A stretch of 64,000 nt of DNA from Labia minor (Eukaryota; Arthropoda; Insecta; Dermaptera; Spongiphoridae): assembly GCA_963082975.1 (NCBI GenBank), contig OY720348.1:74177719-74241718 (forward strand), in the 5' to 3' direction. The position numbers were made by a program, and so were the translations under genes. This document shows positions 46,883 to 58,082 of the stretch, piece after piece. The notes below the pieces were generated by a model that was not told the DNA's origin, did not search any database, and saw only the letters and a list, made by a program, of their open reading frames with translations. Positions within the stretch are counted from its first letter, which is position 1, and each line of letters begins with the position of its first letter.

Positions 46883-46883
<1 letters not shown>

Positions 46884-46928
<45 letters not shown>

Positions 46929-47103
46929 CATAAGAGTAACTCGACCACAAAATTTAAATCTAATTTAAATTACTCTGAATAAAAGAATTCACAAATGAAA
47001 ATCACAATCAACAAAATAAACTTTTTCAATATTATTATTTTTCTCCCAAATATTTTTATAATATGTAAATTACATAATGTAATATAATTGTATTTTATCA
47101 ATA
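46884..47103. repeat. TA microsatellite and short spacer
   Basis: (TA)n at 46884-46924 is the right flank of the Helitron insertion. AT-rich spacer follows. Confidence 0.8.
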
Positions 47104-47568
47104 TAGGGTTGGCATCTCTGATTTATAGTTATGTCCGCATGGAAAGTGAATGTTTGTATTATTGTGGTTATGGTTATTGTTTAATAGATAAATAGTTGCT
47201 TTAGTTGATATTCATTTTTGACTCTACTTATTTAATTAAGTTACACTATTCGAATAATTGAATAGCTACAATATGTGATTATTTGTTAAACAATAACCAT
47301 AACCACAATTATAAACAGTCACTGTCTAATTCAGTCAGTCACTCTGGTTCATACATTACATTTGTATGAAATTATTACATTATAATAGAATAAATGAAAT
47401 TTTAACATTGTAATACACTAATTTAGTTTTGTTATTTATCTTTCTATTTCATTGTGAGAAACATAGGCAATTTAAAAATTTCAATACCAATAAGATTTCA
47501 AAAGTGGACGGTAGGAATAAAAAGGTTGTCCACCTAAACAACCCAATAAAGTAGATTTGCCAACCCTA
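47104..47568. mobile_element. Inverted-repeat DNA element (hAT-like ends)
   Basis: TAGGGTTGGCA (47104-47114) and its exact inverse (47558-47568) bound about 465 bp. A perfect 24 bp inverted repeat, ATTGTGGTTATGGTTATTGT plus TTAA, lies inside at 47161-47184 and 47286-47309. GGGTTGGCA fits a hAT-type terminus, but no clean 8 bp duplication is visible. Confidence 0.55.
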
Positions 47569-48488
47569 AAATACAAAATACACCACAAATAATATTTTAT
47601 TATTGTAAAATCAAACGTATTTGAAATTTCAAAAAAAAAAAAAAAATAACAGTTGGCCATCTAGAAAACAAAATAAAATAAAAAATAAAGTTTCAACTCT
47701 ATTCTACAATATAGTTTCTGTTTGATTTTATTCTATCAGAACTTGACGAACAATGAATTTACTTTTTCAACTTTCAATACCAGGGAGAGTTGGAATAAAT
47801 TTAGTTTCTTTTTCTTTATTTTGTTCTATTATCAGTAGAATTTGGAATCGTCTAGAGAATTTCTTATATAACGAAACAAATTACTCATAATATATATATA
47901 TATATATAATAATTATTATTCCTAATTGTCAATTTATTTTTTTTTAAATTTTTTATCGATTCTTATATTCTATTAATAGAATAGGTTATTAAAAGAGAAT
48001 CATTTTTTGATCAAAAACATGAATCATTGAATTAAAAGAAAATCCTGTCTAATTTTGATACTTGTTTCGCACCGATGATTAATTATTAATTTGTTACAGA
48101 TGGAGAAAAAGCGAGCCAACTAATGAGACGGTGCCTGATCTTGAGTGAGTATTTTTTCCCTTGAGAAAAACCACAGATGTCTAAAAATAGAATGCAATCT
48201 CTCCATCCCCCATGCACAGACATCGTTTTTAAATTATATTTATTTTCATGAAAAACATTTAAAAAAAACAATGAAAAATAGGCACTTATTCGACTTGAGG
48301 ATCCGCATTATGAAATTTTATTGTCAATAATTTATATAAAAAAATATAAATATTTTTTTCTTTTGGAAAATTATCATAATAATATTAGCATGAAAAAGTA
48401 TTTTAAATAATATATATCTATGTATTATGGTAGAGAGATTAAATCATTTTTTCTCTTTTTAGGTTTCAGAAATCAGTGGAGATCTTCG
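47569..48488. other. AT-rich spacer
   Basis: (TA)n near 47891-47908. Two overlapping 61-codon frames at 48086-48330 on opposite strands are unsupported. Confidence 0.55.
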
Positions 48489-48496
48489 GGTTAAAT

Positions 48497-49389
48497 CAGT
48501 GGTTTCCAAGCTTATTTGGCCAAGCGTCCCCTTTTCAGAAGAAAAATTTACTTAGCGCCCCCTGGAAATTAACTCTTTTACTATATCGCCAGAGATAGTT
48601 TGCGATCAGAAAATTTTTTGATGTCGAGATTTTGATGTTTTTATACGTTTTGAAGGTTCCTGAATCATTTTAACTCAGGTTGAGACAAATGTCTGTATGT
48701 GTGTATGTATGTAGACAAGATTAATCAAAAACGGTTTGAGCTAGTATCATGAAATTTGGTACATGGGCATTATTCAAAATTCGTAGTTTTTTATCAACTT
48801 TTGAGAAATGTATCTCAACCGGAAGAGGGTCATTACCTACAACGTTTTGGTTTTTTTCCTCTAAAGTGACCGTAAAAATAAAGATATATGTTTAATAGTT
48901 TTTCACATAATTCAAAATTGTATAAAACTTCTATATATAGAATTTCAGCTTGATTGAATCGCTGAAAGTACCGGAATTAATTTTTTAACACTGCAAATCT
49001 CACGCACCAACACGTGTTGTGGTGCCATCAACAAAACGCTGTTTTAATAAATATTATTTATCAATTTTAATTTATAATTTATAATTAATTAAATTAAATT
49101 TAAATATAATATATTATGTTATTTAATCCAATTCAAATTCCGAGATAGTCGAGTGGAGACACTCCAGCTAATTTAATTTTAATAACAATTAAACAGAAAG
49201 ATAAATGTACCTATTGCAAAATATTATAAATACTGGTGTAAATTAGAAATGATGTATCTATTTATTGAACTCAGGATAGAAAAGTAATCTACAAGTAATT
49301 TTTCCTAAATGCACCTGTGGCCATCACCACCCCCATGGATCGCTCCCACACCCACGAGGGGGAAGTAGCGCCTACTTTGAGAATCACTG
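48497..49389. mobile_element. hAT MITE split by an HL1 insertion
   Basis: CAGTGGTTTCCAAGC to ACTTTGAGAATCACTG, with a perfect 8 bp target duplication GGTTAAAT (48489-48496 and 49390-49397). Subterminal GCGCCCCCTGG and GAGGGGG blocks and the GGCCATCACC stretch align with the inverted sequence of the small copy at 57.35 kb. HL1 copy 7 occupies about 600 bp inside. Confidence 0.9.
48576..49174 (+). mobile_element. HL1 element, copy 7 (nested)
   Basis: Full length, from TTTTACTATATCGCCAGAGA to GAGTGGAGACACTCCAGC and TAATTT, lying inside a hAT MITE. The host flanks (AACTC at left, AATTTTAAT at right) show no obvious target duplication, consistent with a rolling-circle type element. Confidence 0.85.
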
Positions 49390-49397
49390 GGTTAAAT

Positions 49398-50326
49398 GAA
49401 TCTTATATGAAATGCATTGGGTAGTAGAGATAGAAAGTCTCTTGGGGAGGGGGGGGGGAGATGTGCGAATCTCTCTGGGTTATAGATTGTGTTTGAAATT
49501 GAAAAAATATTACTGATGTTAGATGATTTTTTATTTGTTTTCATTCTTTTGTGTGAGAAAAAAATGTTATTGAAAACGGACCTCCCCCCCCACCCAGGAA
49601 CAAATTCAAATCAAGCCGTTTGGCAAGGCCGGAATGTGGAAATAGGAAAGTTGGGGGTGGGAGGATAATCCCCGTCCGCTCTTTTTCTCTTGCACTTATT
49701 AAATCTTTTTCTAAATATCATCTTGGCGTAATGTGTAATAAATATCAATCGCGACGGGTGTCGTGTCGTTATCGGCCCTGGGGCCATTAGCCACCCCCTC
49801 AGCATAAATATGCACCCCGAGGACGAGGGTCCCCACGTCATTTCCATAACCTTTTCGCAAGCACAAATACAAACAACGATACAGGCAGCGATTAGCGACA
49901 AGAAGTCGGCAAGAAACATGGCACACGCGCTAGGAATGGAAACGAGATACAAATAACAAAATGGCTTTTATTATTGCCCGGTTGGGTGGGGGAGGGGAAG
50001 GCCAAGAGGGATGCTAAATTTTTCGGTTTCCACCCCGGGAGGAAAAAAAAAGCGAGGCATCCATCCAGTCCTGAAGTAGATCCATTATTATTGGTTGAAC
50101 GTTCACCGGTAAATTCATTTACTTGAGCATTATTCGGCATAGAAAAAGGGGAAGGGGAGGGGCGTAGAGAATCTCCCAAAATCCTGAAAATTGAAATTCC
50201 TAACGCGAGAGTTGGAAATGAACTAAAGTTCCACACTCGCCTCCTATCCCAATAATCCAATACAATCAGTATGTATTATAATTACAATCGATAGAATCGA
50301 ACTTCCCCTCCCCTTCCTTTCACCTT

Positions 50327-50365
<39 letters not shown>

Positions 50366-51040
50366 ATTCAATTCACAAATGGTGTAGAAACAAAATTTTA
50401 TTCGAAATAAAAAAAAATCAAATTAATTGAATTGTATGAGGCAAGGTAATGGATAGATAGTCACCCGTTACCACATACGATACCACACATGTTACAATAT
50501 GCAACCCTTAATCGATAGAAAATTCTATTAATCTACTTGATAGCTTTTACAGATCCGAAATAAAATCATTCTCAAAAAAATAAAAAAAATATTTTTATAT
50601 ACTTTTTTATTTTACTTATACGTATTTAACTTTTTGAGAATGTTTATTTATTTATTTATTTATTTATTTATTGCTTGATAATAAAAAATTTTTTATCGAG
50701 TAAAAAGTTGACATAATACAGGAGCGAACGTTACTCAAAAGATAAGAAGATCGTAACCTGGCCCAAATATTTATTGTGTTGATCTTCACCAAATGGGCCT
50801 GTAAAAATGTTTAATGTCAATCCGCTTTAAAATAAATATTTTAAGCATAATTGTCAAATAAAATGGAATCAATCGAAAAAAGAGGATGATGCTAAATACT
50901 TGTCCATTGCATGATTAGAAAGAGAAGATGGAAAGGTGATAAGAAAATAGGTCATTGGCCATGGATTCCAAGATTATAGGCATCGAATAATGGAGAAGGT
51001 ATTGAAATATGCCTTGATTGGCTTTTGTTTCAAAATATTT
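49398..51040. other. Complex spacer with GC-rich patch
   Basis: 49430-50330 is the largest non-TE patch with raised G+C, including G- and C-runs and CpG-bearing stretches. Three overlapping minus-strand frames (49611-49952, 49711-49926, 49892-50260) occur, one with a hydrophobic Cys-rich start. No family is recognised, and they overlap in different frames. A (CT)n-(CA)n microsatellite lies at about 50325-50366 and a (TTTA)n run at about 50644-50672. It may contain exon or regulatory DNA. Confidence 0.4.
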
Positions 51041-51048
51041 CTCTAAAC

Positions 51049-51288
51049 CAATGATGTCAAACTCGCGGCCCACGACATTTTTGCAGCAAACATTTAAATT
51101 TTTTCAATATGGTTCTAAATAAAAAAAAAAAAAAGGTAAAATGTTTTTCGCGCTCAGATTTCGACATTAAATTTCCAATTTGTCTCTAAAAAGAAAAGGT
51201 AAAATGTTTTTCGCGATCAGAATTTTAAACATTTCCGACTATTATTCGAAATAAATATTTTTGTGTACCTAGGAGTTTGACATCCCTA
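51049..51288. mobile_element. hAT MITE
   Basis: A 240 bp element. Its left end CAATGATGTCAAACTCG and its inverted right end TAGGGATGTCAAACTCC match over the ATGTCAAACTC part. A perfect 8 bp target duplication CTCTAAAC flanks it (51041-51048, 51289-51296). The interior CAATATGGTTCTAAA and TTTTTCGCG blocks are shared with the 8.65 and 15.36 kb elements. Confidence 0.88.
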
Positions 51289-51296
51289 CTCTAAAC

Positions 51297-53646
51297 TATT
51301 AGAAAACAATAAAAAAATTTTGTTTTATTATTTATTATTTAATATTTTTCTAAATTTAAAAAAAAAAAAATAATTTGATTTTGATGACAGAATAATAAAA
51401 AGAACACCTTAAATTTATTAACTCTTCCGATTTTATTTCTATATCTATAAAAAAAATAATTCAATCTTGTTTTAAAATATATTAAATAAATATTTTCGTG
51501 TAATGAACGGTTCATTCTCTCTACTTCCATTTCATTTATAATCTTTGGTCCCTCTTCTTATCCCTTTTATTTACCAGGATAAATATAAACAAATATAAAT
51601 AAATACTTTTTACCCTTTATATTGACAAATCAATCCTAGTACTTTTATCGCTTTTGACAATATTTTGTATTGGATTCTTATTTTTAAACATCTTTTTTGA
51701 AATAATTATTTTTAGTAATACATAATAAATTGATTATAAAAAAGATTGTTTTTTTTTTTTTGGTTTCATTTTATAATATGAATCTTATTTTTTAATTTTC
51801 AATAAATATAATAAATATCGAACAAAAGAATTTGTAGAATTGTATTATATATATAATAGTATTTAAAGAAAGTTGTGCCTTATCGTACCGTTTTCTATGT
51901 CGTACCAATGATATATATATATATATATATTAAAGAATATAATGCAAAAAATTCAGTCTATCATAATGATAGTATACTATTAAGTCAGCTAAATGGAAGG
52001 TACGTATAAGAATTCTGTAAAAAATAAACATATACTCTTATTGAAGTAATTTTCTTTACATATTATTTATATAAGTATATAAAGCAAATACAAGGTTTGT
52101 TTATTCAAATTTCTTTTTGAATATTAATTCTTCAGTGAATAAAGATATTTTGCAATAAAGCATACTGGAAAGATAATTCGAGTTTGCATATAGAATTATA
52201 TTATTATATATTATTTGCATATAGAAAGATAGAATAAAAGTATGATATTTTTTAAGTCGTACCCGGATCAAATTCCTAAATCCTACCAGGTACTGAGGCT
52301 TTCGTAAACTTTAGTAAAATAACTTTATTTTGCTAGCTTAACTTCGAATAAGATAACTGAAGTTTTTTCATGCAATTATACAAGTATTTTTATTGTATCG
52401 AAATGGTTAAGACTTGAGACGTTTTAAGTAAAAATGGATCCTGGGTGCATGATTTGAAGTGTTGGGGTCAGCAAAAAACAGGGAATTGTTGGTCAAGTCC
52501 GTTAGTAAATAAAGTCAAGAAAAATACTTCAATCGTACGATTAAGGACGCATGTGCCCTTTTTCTTCTTTTATTTATTTTTATCTTTTTTATGAAAAATT
52601 CTTCACTTTTGAAAATTTTTTTTAATAAATAATTTTATTTTGATTTTGTTGATATTTATTTCTATGAAATATTTCTCTCTTTTTATTTATGCTTGCATTT
52701 AATTCCAGATTTTTATTAAGGGATTGATTAAATTAATTAGTTAATTAATTAAACTAATTGAATCATCATAACATCACAATCAATCTTATCTTAAATATTC
52801 TAAATTGTTTTCTTTTAGTTTTGGTTTCTATTTTTATAATTTCTATTTCAATTAATATTTAGCTATAAAGAAATAAATTCTATTTTCTCTTAGTTGAATA
52901 ATAATAATACAATATCCAAATAATTTCTGTAAAATTTTCAAATATTCTCCAAAATGATTGTAATATATGTAAATAAATATTATTCTAGAATTCTAGATTC
53001 TTTATGGAGAGGATGTTAAACGATGCGAGGAATTTATTATACATTCTCTATGATAAAATGAAATGATCATTAATTAGGGAGAATTTTCGTAAAATTGTAA
53101 ACTCCCCGGCCTTTTGATGTGGACGCTGTTTCTTTGGCGCATCAAAGAAGGGGCCTTAATATAAAACTTTTTATACACAGTAGATTCCATGCATTAATTA
53201 TATAAACTGTCGATTATATATATATATATATATATGTATATTTTGAATATGCATAGGTAGTGCCCATTTTTATATTTTATCATTTTTTTTTTATAAATTA
53301 AAATTTTATAAACACAAAATGAGTCTTTTTATGATGGCTTCTAAATAAAGATCATAACTGTAAAATATATTTTAGAATAAATATTAAATAAATGCGGTGA
53401 AAGGGTTTTAAAATTTGATAAGTCCTAAATGGTAGTATTTTATTTTATATTTATGTATATAGGTTCTATATATATATATATATATTATTTTGTATAAAAG
53501 TGATTGCTTTATTTAAGAGTAAGATATTCTCTTCCCTCTGTCACGTTTTCATTTACTCTTAAAGATCTTTTCCATTATGTTCATGAGGTGACTTACCAAA
53601 AAAAAAAAAAAGAAAAAATATGAAATCACAGAAAGTTACGATGTAG
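51297..53646. other. AT-rich spacer
   Basis: About 2.3 kb of low-complexity DNA with (TA)n at 51911-51930, 53216-53235 and 53468-53486. No transposon ends or credible frames are seen. Confidence 0.55.
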
Positions 53647-53937
53647 AATGCGACTTTTGCATTCCAATCATTTTCATTAATCAAATCCAAAAATCCAAAG
53701 AATCAGAAGAAGAAAGGGGAAGAGGAGGAGGGAAATGTAAAGAAGGCGTTGCAATCCACCCACGAAAGATTAATACAATTGATTACAATTTTAGCCAGTG
53801 AAATGGAAAGAAACGAAGAACGTATTCTTGAAAACAAACAAATAATACCAGAGGACATTAATCCATTCAATTTCATTGGAAAGAAAGTAATATTGTATGA
53901 TGAGGTCATGGATTATTCAAATTTGATAAAAAAATGA
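53647..53937 (+). CDS. Candidate host terminal exon, unknown protein
   Basis: The frame is open from the TAG at 53644 to a TGA at 53935, about 96 codons, with no obvious start codon. After a Lys/Glu-rich low-complexity start it reads like ordinary protein: HERLIQLITILASEMERNEE, ILENKQIIPEDINPFNF, IGKKVILYDEVMDYSNL. AATAAA lies directly after the stop (about 53938). AG dinucleotides just upstream (near 53645 and 53700) could be splice acceptors, but neither has a strong pyrimidine tract. I recognise no domain; the middle could be helical or coiled coil. It is not part of any repeat found here. It may be a last exon or chance. Confidence 0.3.
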   Translation, partial: NATFAFQSFSLIKSKNPKNQKKKGEEEEGNVKKALQSTHERLIQLITILASEMERNEERILENKQIIPEDINPFNFIGKKVILYDEVMDYSNLIKK

Positions 53938-54300
53938 AAATAAAAATGAAAAAAATTACTTTAGGATCGTGTAGGAATAAAGAAGCTCAATTGTAGTTAT
54001 TTAAAAAAAAATTATTTATAATTTTTTTTTTTATTATCTATTTAATTTTCTTTGGTTTAACAGATAAATATTTATTTATTGGCAATTATTTTTTATTTAC
54101 TTTTTTTAAATTATTCTTCCATTAACTGCACCTTTGAAAATATTTTTTTTTGATTATAATTAATATTCGTAAATTAATATTTTTGTATATGACAGGTATT
54201 TATTATTATTTAAATATTTTTACATTTTTCTTCATTGTCTATATTTTTAAATTTTTTGAACCATTTTATTTTATAATATATATCACCCGATAGCGTTTAA

Positions 54301-54382
54301 CACGTTCCCGCTGGTTCCAAAATTTATCTATTATTTTATTTGGCGGCATGAGCCACCGGTGGTACATGTTGGCGGAAACGTG
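54301..54382. mobile_element. Tiny TTAA-flanked MITE (piggyBac-type)
   Basis: 82 bp between TTAA tetranucleotides (54297-54300 and 54383-54386). The ends CACGTTCCCGC and GCGGAAACGTG are inverted, with one mismatch. TTAA duplication is the hallmark of piggyBac-type insertion. The same right end occurs at 34510-34525. Confidence 0.65.
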
Positions 54383-54496
54383 TTAATGACATTGAAATGA
54401 GAATCAATTATAATTTTCATCTCAATTCAATCTTAAAATAATTATATTTTTAAAATCACATCAAGTCGAAATAGGATAGGATTGGTTTTGTTTTTG

Positions 54497-55076
54497 TTAC
54501 TATATCTCTCGACACAAAAATTTTCGATGTTGAGATTTTGATGTTTTTATACGTTTTGAAGGTTCCTGAATCATTTTCACTAAGGTTCAGAAAAATGTCT
54601 GTGTGTGTGTGAATGTATGTAGACAAGATTACGCAAAAACGGTTTGAGCTACAATCATGAAATTTAGTATTCGGGCATTATTCAAAATTCGTAGTTTTCT
54701 CTCAACTTTTGAGAAATGTAGCTCAACCGGAAGAGGGTCATTACCTACAACGTTTTGATTTTTTTTCCTCTAAACTGATCGAAAAAATAAAGATATATGT
54801 TTGATAATTTTTCACATGATTAAAAATTGTATCAAACTGCTATATATAGAATTTCAACTTGATGGAATCGCTGAAAGTACCAGAATTCATTTTTTAACAC
54901 TGCAAATCTCACGCACCAACACGTGACGTGGTGCCATCAACATAACGCTGTTTTAATAAATATTATCTATTAATTTTAATTTATAATTAATTAAATTTAA
55001 TTTAAATATAATATATTATGTTATTTATTCCAATTCCAAATGCGAGATTGTCGAGTGGAGACACTCCAACTAATTT
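54497..55076 (+). mobile_element. HL1 element, copy 8
   Basis: Nearly full length. The 5' hairpin is degraded (GTTACTATATCTCTCG). The 3' end is GAGTGGAGACACTCCAAC followed by TAATTT. (GT)n at about 54600-54610 and the core are present. Confidence 0.8.
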
Positions 55077-55226
55077 CATATTAAATTTAATACAAAATTT
55101 CAAATATTTTTCATATACTTATAGTTAGTTTTTACTTATTTTCTATCAAAATATTTTATAATTTTTATATTTAAATATTTGATAATTGATTTGTGTATAT
55201 ATAGTATGATTAGTATTAAATGAATT

Positions 55227-55466
55227 GAAGACCTTAGAGCAATACAGTGGTAAGCCACTTTTGCAGAAAATTGTTTTATTCTTAATTATATATCTAAGAA
55301 ATCATAGTTGCTGACTTTTTTTCCTTTACTGATATTAAATATTGAGCAAATTTGAAATATATGCAGTAAAAAAACCCAATGTTTTATATCTTTTCTCTAA
55401 ACTTTAAACTGCAATATCTCAACATTTTGATTTTGTGGCTTACCATTGTTTAGCCCTAAGGTCTTC
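55227..55466. mobile_element. MITE with 32 bp inverted ends
   Basis: GAAGACCTTAGAGC...GGTAAGCCAC (55227-55258) pairs with 55435-55466 at 28 of 32 positions. AATT flanks both sides (55223-55226, 55467-55470) and could be the target duplication or part of the arms. Superfamily not assigned. No coding frame. Confidence 0.7.
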
Positions 55467-55470
55467 AATT

Positions 55471-56139
55471 ATTATATATTATATATTATACCCTATATAT
55501 ATATATATTTAGGTTCATCAAAATAAAATTTTATTTAATAAATTATTTATTTAATAATATATTATATAATATATTTATTTTATTTAATAAATCTCCGATT
55601 CTTAGAAAATGATTATCAGTCAATATTCTTTTTTAAATTATTTTAGAAAATAAATATAATAAAAATTATAATTATAACATACATTATATAATATTATTTT
55701 GTTTTAAATAAAAAGTAAAAGGGAATGATTTTTATTTTTTCTAATCGTGCGATAAGACACTCGGCTAAATTTCATGGAAAAACAGAATATAAATAAAAAT
55801 AGAATTAGAATTTATTTATTTTAATATTTATTTTAATAAAATCTTTTAGTTTCCATTGCAAAGTGAATGTGATCGGTTGGGCTGAGTGTCCGTCCACCTG
55901 GCCAGGTAATTCATTAATAAGTATTTTATTAAGTAATAATAATTAGAAATATTATTTATTTGTTTTCTATCCACACTTTCTATTCAAATGAATATTTTAA
56001 TTAATTATTTATGTTTTTTTTTGGATTAACTTATTTGATTTTTACAACTAAACGTTATCTACTTTTTGATCATTGATTTCATTTTTCATTTTTTAATGCT
56101 CTCATCTTTGGAATCTATTAATTAATTCATTACAAATAT
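55471..56139. other. AT-rich spacer
   Basis: Low-complexity DNA with a small complex patch at 55855-55910; no gene is seen. Confidence 0.6.
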
Positions 56140-56300
56140 CCATCAACAAAGAACCAAACATGCGCTGGTTGAATAAATATTATTTATTAATTTTAATTTA
56201 TAATTTATAATTAGTTAAATTTAATTTAAATATAATAGATTATGTTGTTGAATCCAATTCAAATTGCGAGAAAGTCGAGTGGAGACACTCCAGCTAATTT
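56140..56300 (+). mobile_element. HL1 element, copy 9, 5'-truncated
   Basis: Only the last roughly 160 bp: CCATCAACAAAGAACC, the AT-rich stretch, GCGAGAAAGTCGAGTGG, the hairpin and CAGCTAATTT. Like copy 6 it keeps the 3' end and lacks the 5' part. Confidence 0.78.
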
Positions 56301-57338
56301 TTGTTATGTTTTTGTTTCGTTTTGTTAAATATCCTTGTTTCCAAAAAAATATTATCTATGATAATTCAAGAGATGTACTACAAAATCAATCCTATTCTAT
56401 ATAATTAATATAAATAGAATCATTATAGCTGGAAGAATAATTGATTATTAATCGAGTTCCAAAATTATTAAAAGAGTTACGCACAAGGATTGCAATCCAA
56501 TGGATTTGGTTGTGTTTTTTTTCTTTGGTTTCTTCATCTAACCCGATATTGATGGCTATGATGGGGTTGAAAGAATGACGGGGACTCCCAGCGAAGCTGA
56601 ACATAAGGCAAAAGTTTTTATCGCTTTTCTTTCTATATTTAAATAGCTAGTTAGATATGTATAAAGTTAGAAAAGTTTTTAACGAACACATAAACGATAA
56701 GACAAGTAGCTGAATATGTACTAGTAATTAATAAATGAGCCATGAATTCTTGTTAAAGTATTAAATCATTTATGAATGAAAAAAAAACATTTTTTTCCTC
56801 TCTCTCTCTCTCAGCCCTTCGTTTTATCAAAAAAAAACCTTTGTTAAGGAAATTTTAAGATAATCTAAAGGTGAATGTTATTTTCGAAACTAACTTGATC
56901 ATTAAAGATTTTGCATAGGAAACTTTATTATTATATTTTTTTCTTATTGTTAAAAAGGGAGGAAGGAAAAGGGTTCTGGAAGAGTAAAGGTGAGGGGTGA
57001 AGTAAATAAATGAAAGGCCATGGTAAAGTAACTCAAATTATTTTTGTTTTATCTTTTCGGCAAAAAAATTTTAATTCGAGGTATTATACATGTCACGATG
57101 GGATTAAATAATCCATTTATATATATCTAAAGGATTTATATTAAAGCGAAATAACATATTATATAAACAATAACAAATATTCAAATTTATTAAATTTCTG
57201 TAATTATACAAAATTCACACTTTTCTACAAATAAATAACAAATACTTTATTTTATCACAAAAAGAATATAGATCTATAATGAATGAATGACCTGGCGCAT
57301 TAAAAAATAAATAATAAATACCTTTATACTTACCTATA
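56301..57338. other. AT-rich spacer
   Basis: No recognised element. The 70-codon minus frame at 56392-56604 is unsupported. (CT)n at about 56799-56812. Confidence 0.55.
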
Positions 57339-57346
57339 CTTTATGC

Positions 57347-57501
57347 CAGTGATTCCCAAAGTGGGCGCTACCGCCCCCTCGTGGGCGCTGGAGCGATCCA
57401 GGGGGCGGTGATGGCCACAGATGCATTTACGGAAAATTAGTTGTATATTACTTTTCTATTCTAAGATCAAGAAATGAGTCAAATAAGTTTTGGAACCACT
57501 G
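57347..57501. mobile_element. Short hAT MITE
   Basis: 155 bp, CAGTGATTCCCAAAG to TTTTGGAACCACTG. The 8 bp flanks CTTTATGC (57339-57346) and CTTTATAC (57502-57509) differ at one base. It is an inverted, shorter relative of the 48.50 kb element. Confidence 0.87.
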
Positions 57502-57509
57502 CTTTATAC

Positions 57510-58082
57510 TTTAGTAATCTATTTCCATTGTTTTTATTTTTTTAAATAGGACATAAAACTAAATTTTGAATATAGCTATACTTTATTTATATTTTTCTTT
57601 TTTAAAAAAATTAATAAATAATAATTAGATAGGATACATATTATTTAATTAAAGGAATGAAAATAAAATTACAGAAAACATTTTTTTAAAAATTTGTTAA
57701 TAAATAGGATTGATTATTAGAAAAGCCATTGAAATTTTATTTCTGGTTTTTTATTGAAAAGTGATAAAAGTTTCATTTGTTTTGTTCATGTGAATTTTTT
57801 TAAAGAGCAATCACAAAATAGAAATTTTTATGGAAAAAAGAATAAAAAAAAATTACTATAACCTAACTATATAAAACTATATATAACCTTTTGTTCAATC
57901 CTGGGATTTATATGAAAATAAATGATCGATCAATAAATAGATTATTAATACATATAAATAATAAATTAAATATTTGGATTAAAATTAAAATAACATACTC
58001 AATGGCTATTTTATTAATAGTTTTGTTGTTTTTAGTTTAATAGTTTTTTTATAATTACCTTTTTTTTATTTCTCGACGTCTT
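57510..58082. other. AT-rich spacer
   Basis: No gene or repeat recognised. Confidence 0.6.

Larger units (their letters stand above)
44441..46883 (+). mobile_element. Non-autonomous Helitron in a TA microsatellite
   Basis: Starts TCCCACGTCACTCACTCACT, preceded by A at 44440. The end has the hairpin CAGGGG-GCGGAGT-CCCCTG (46853-46871), an 8 nt spacer and CTAG (46880-46883), followed by T. TC...CTAG between A and T, with a subterminal 3' hairpin, is the canonical Helitron form. Both flanks are (TA)n. The 2,443 bp have no helicase or Rep frame. Inside are a duplicated CCGGGACCCCGAG block, a threefold TTTTATTTCGAAATT module, an HL2 fragment and a tRNA-like stretch. Confidence 0.82.

Noticed and set aside
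49611-50260. Three overlapping minus-strand frames of 71-122 codons
   Set aside because: They overlap one another in different frames and match no family known to me; raised G+C alone lengthens chance frames.
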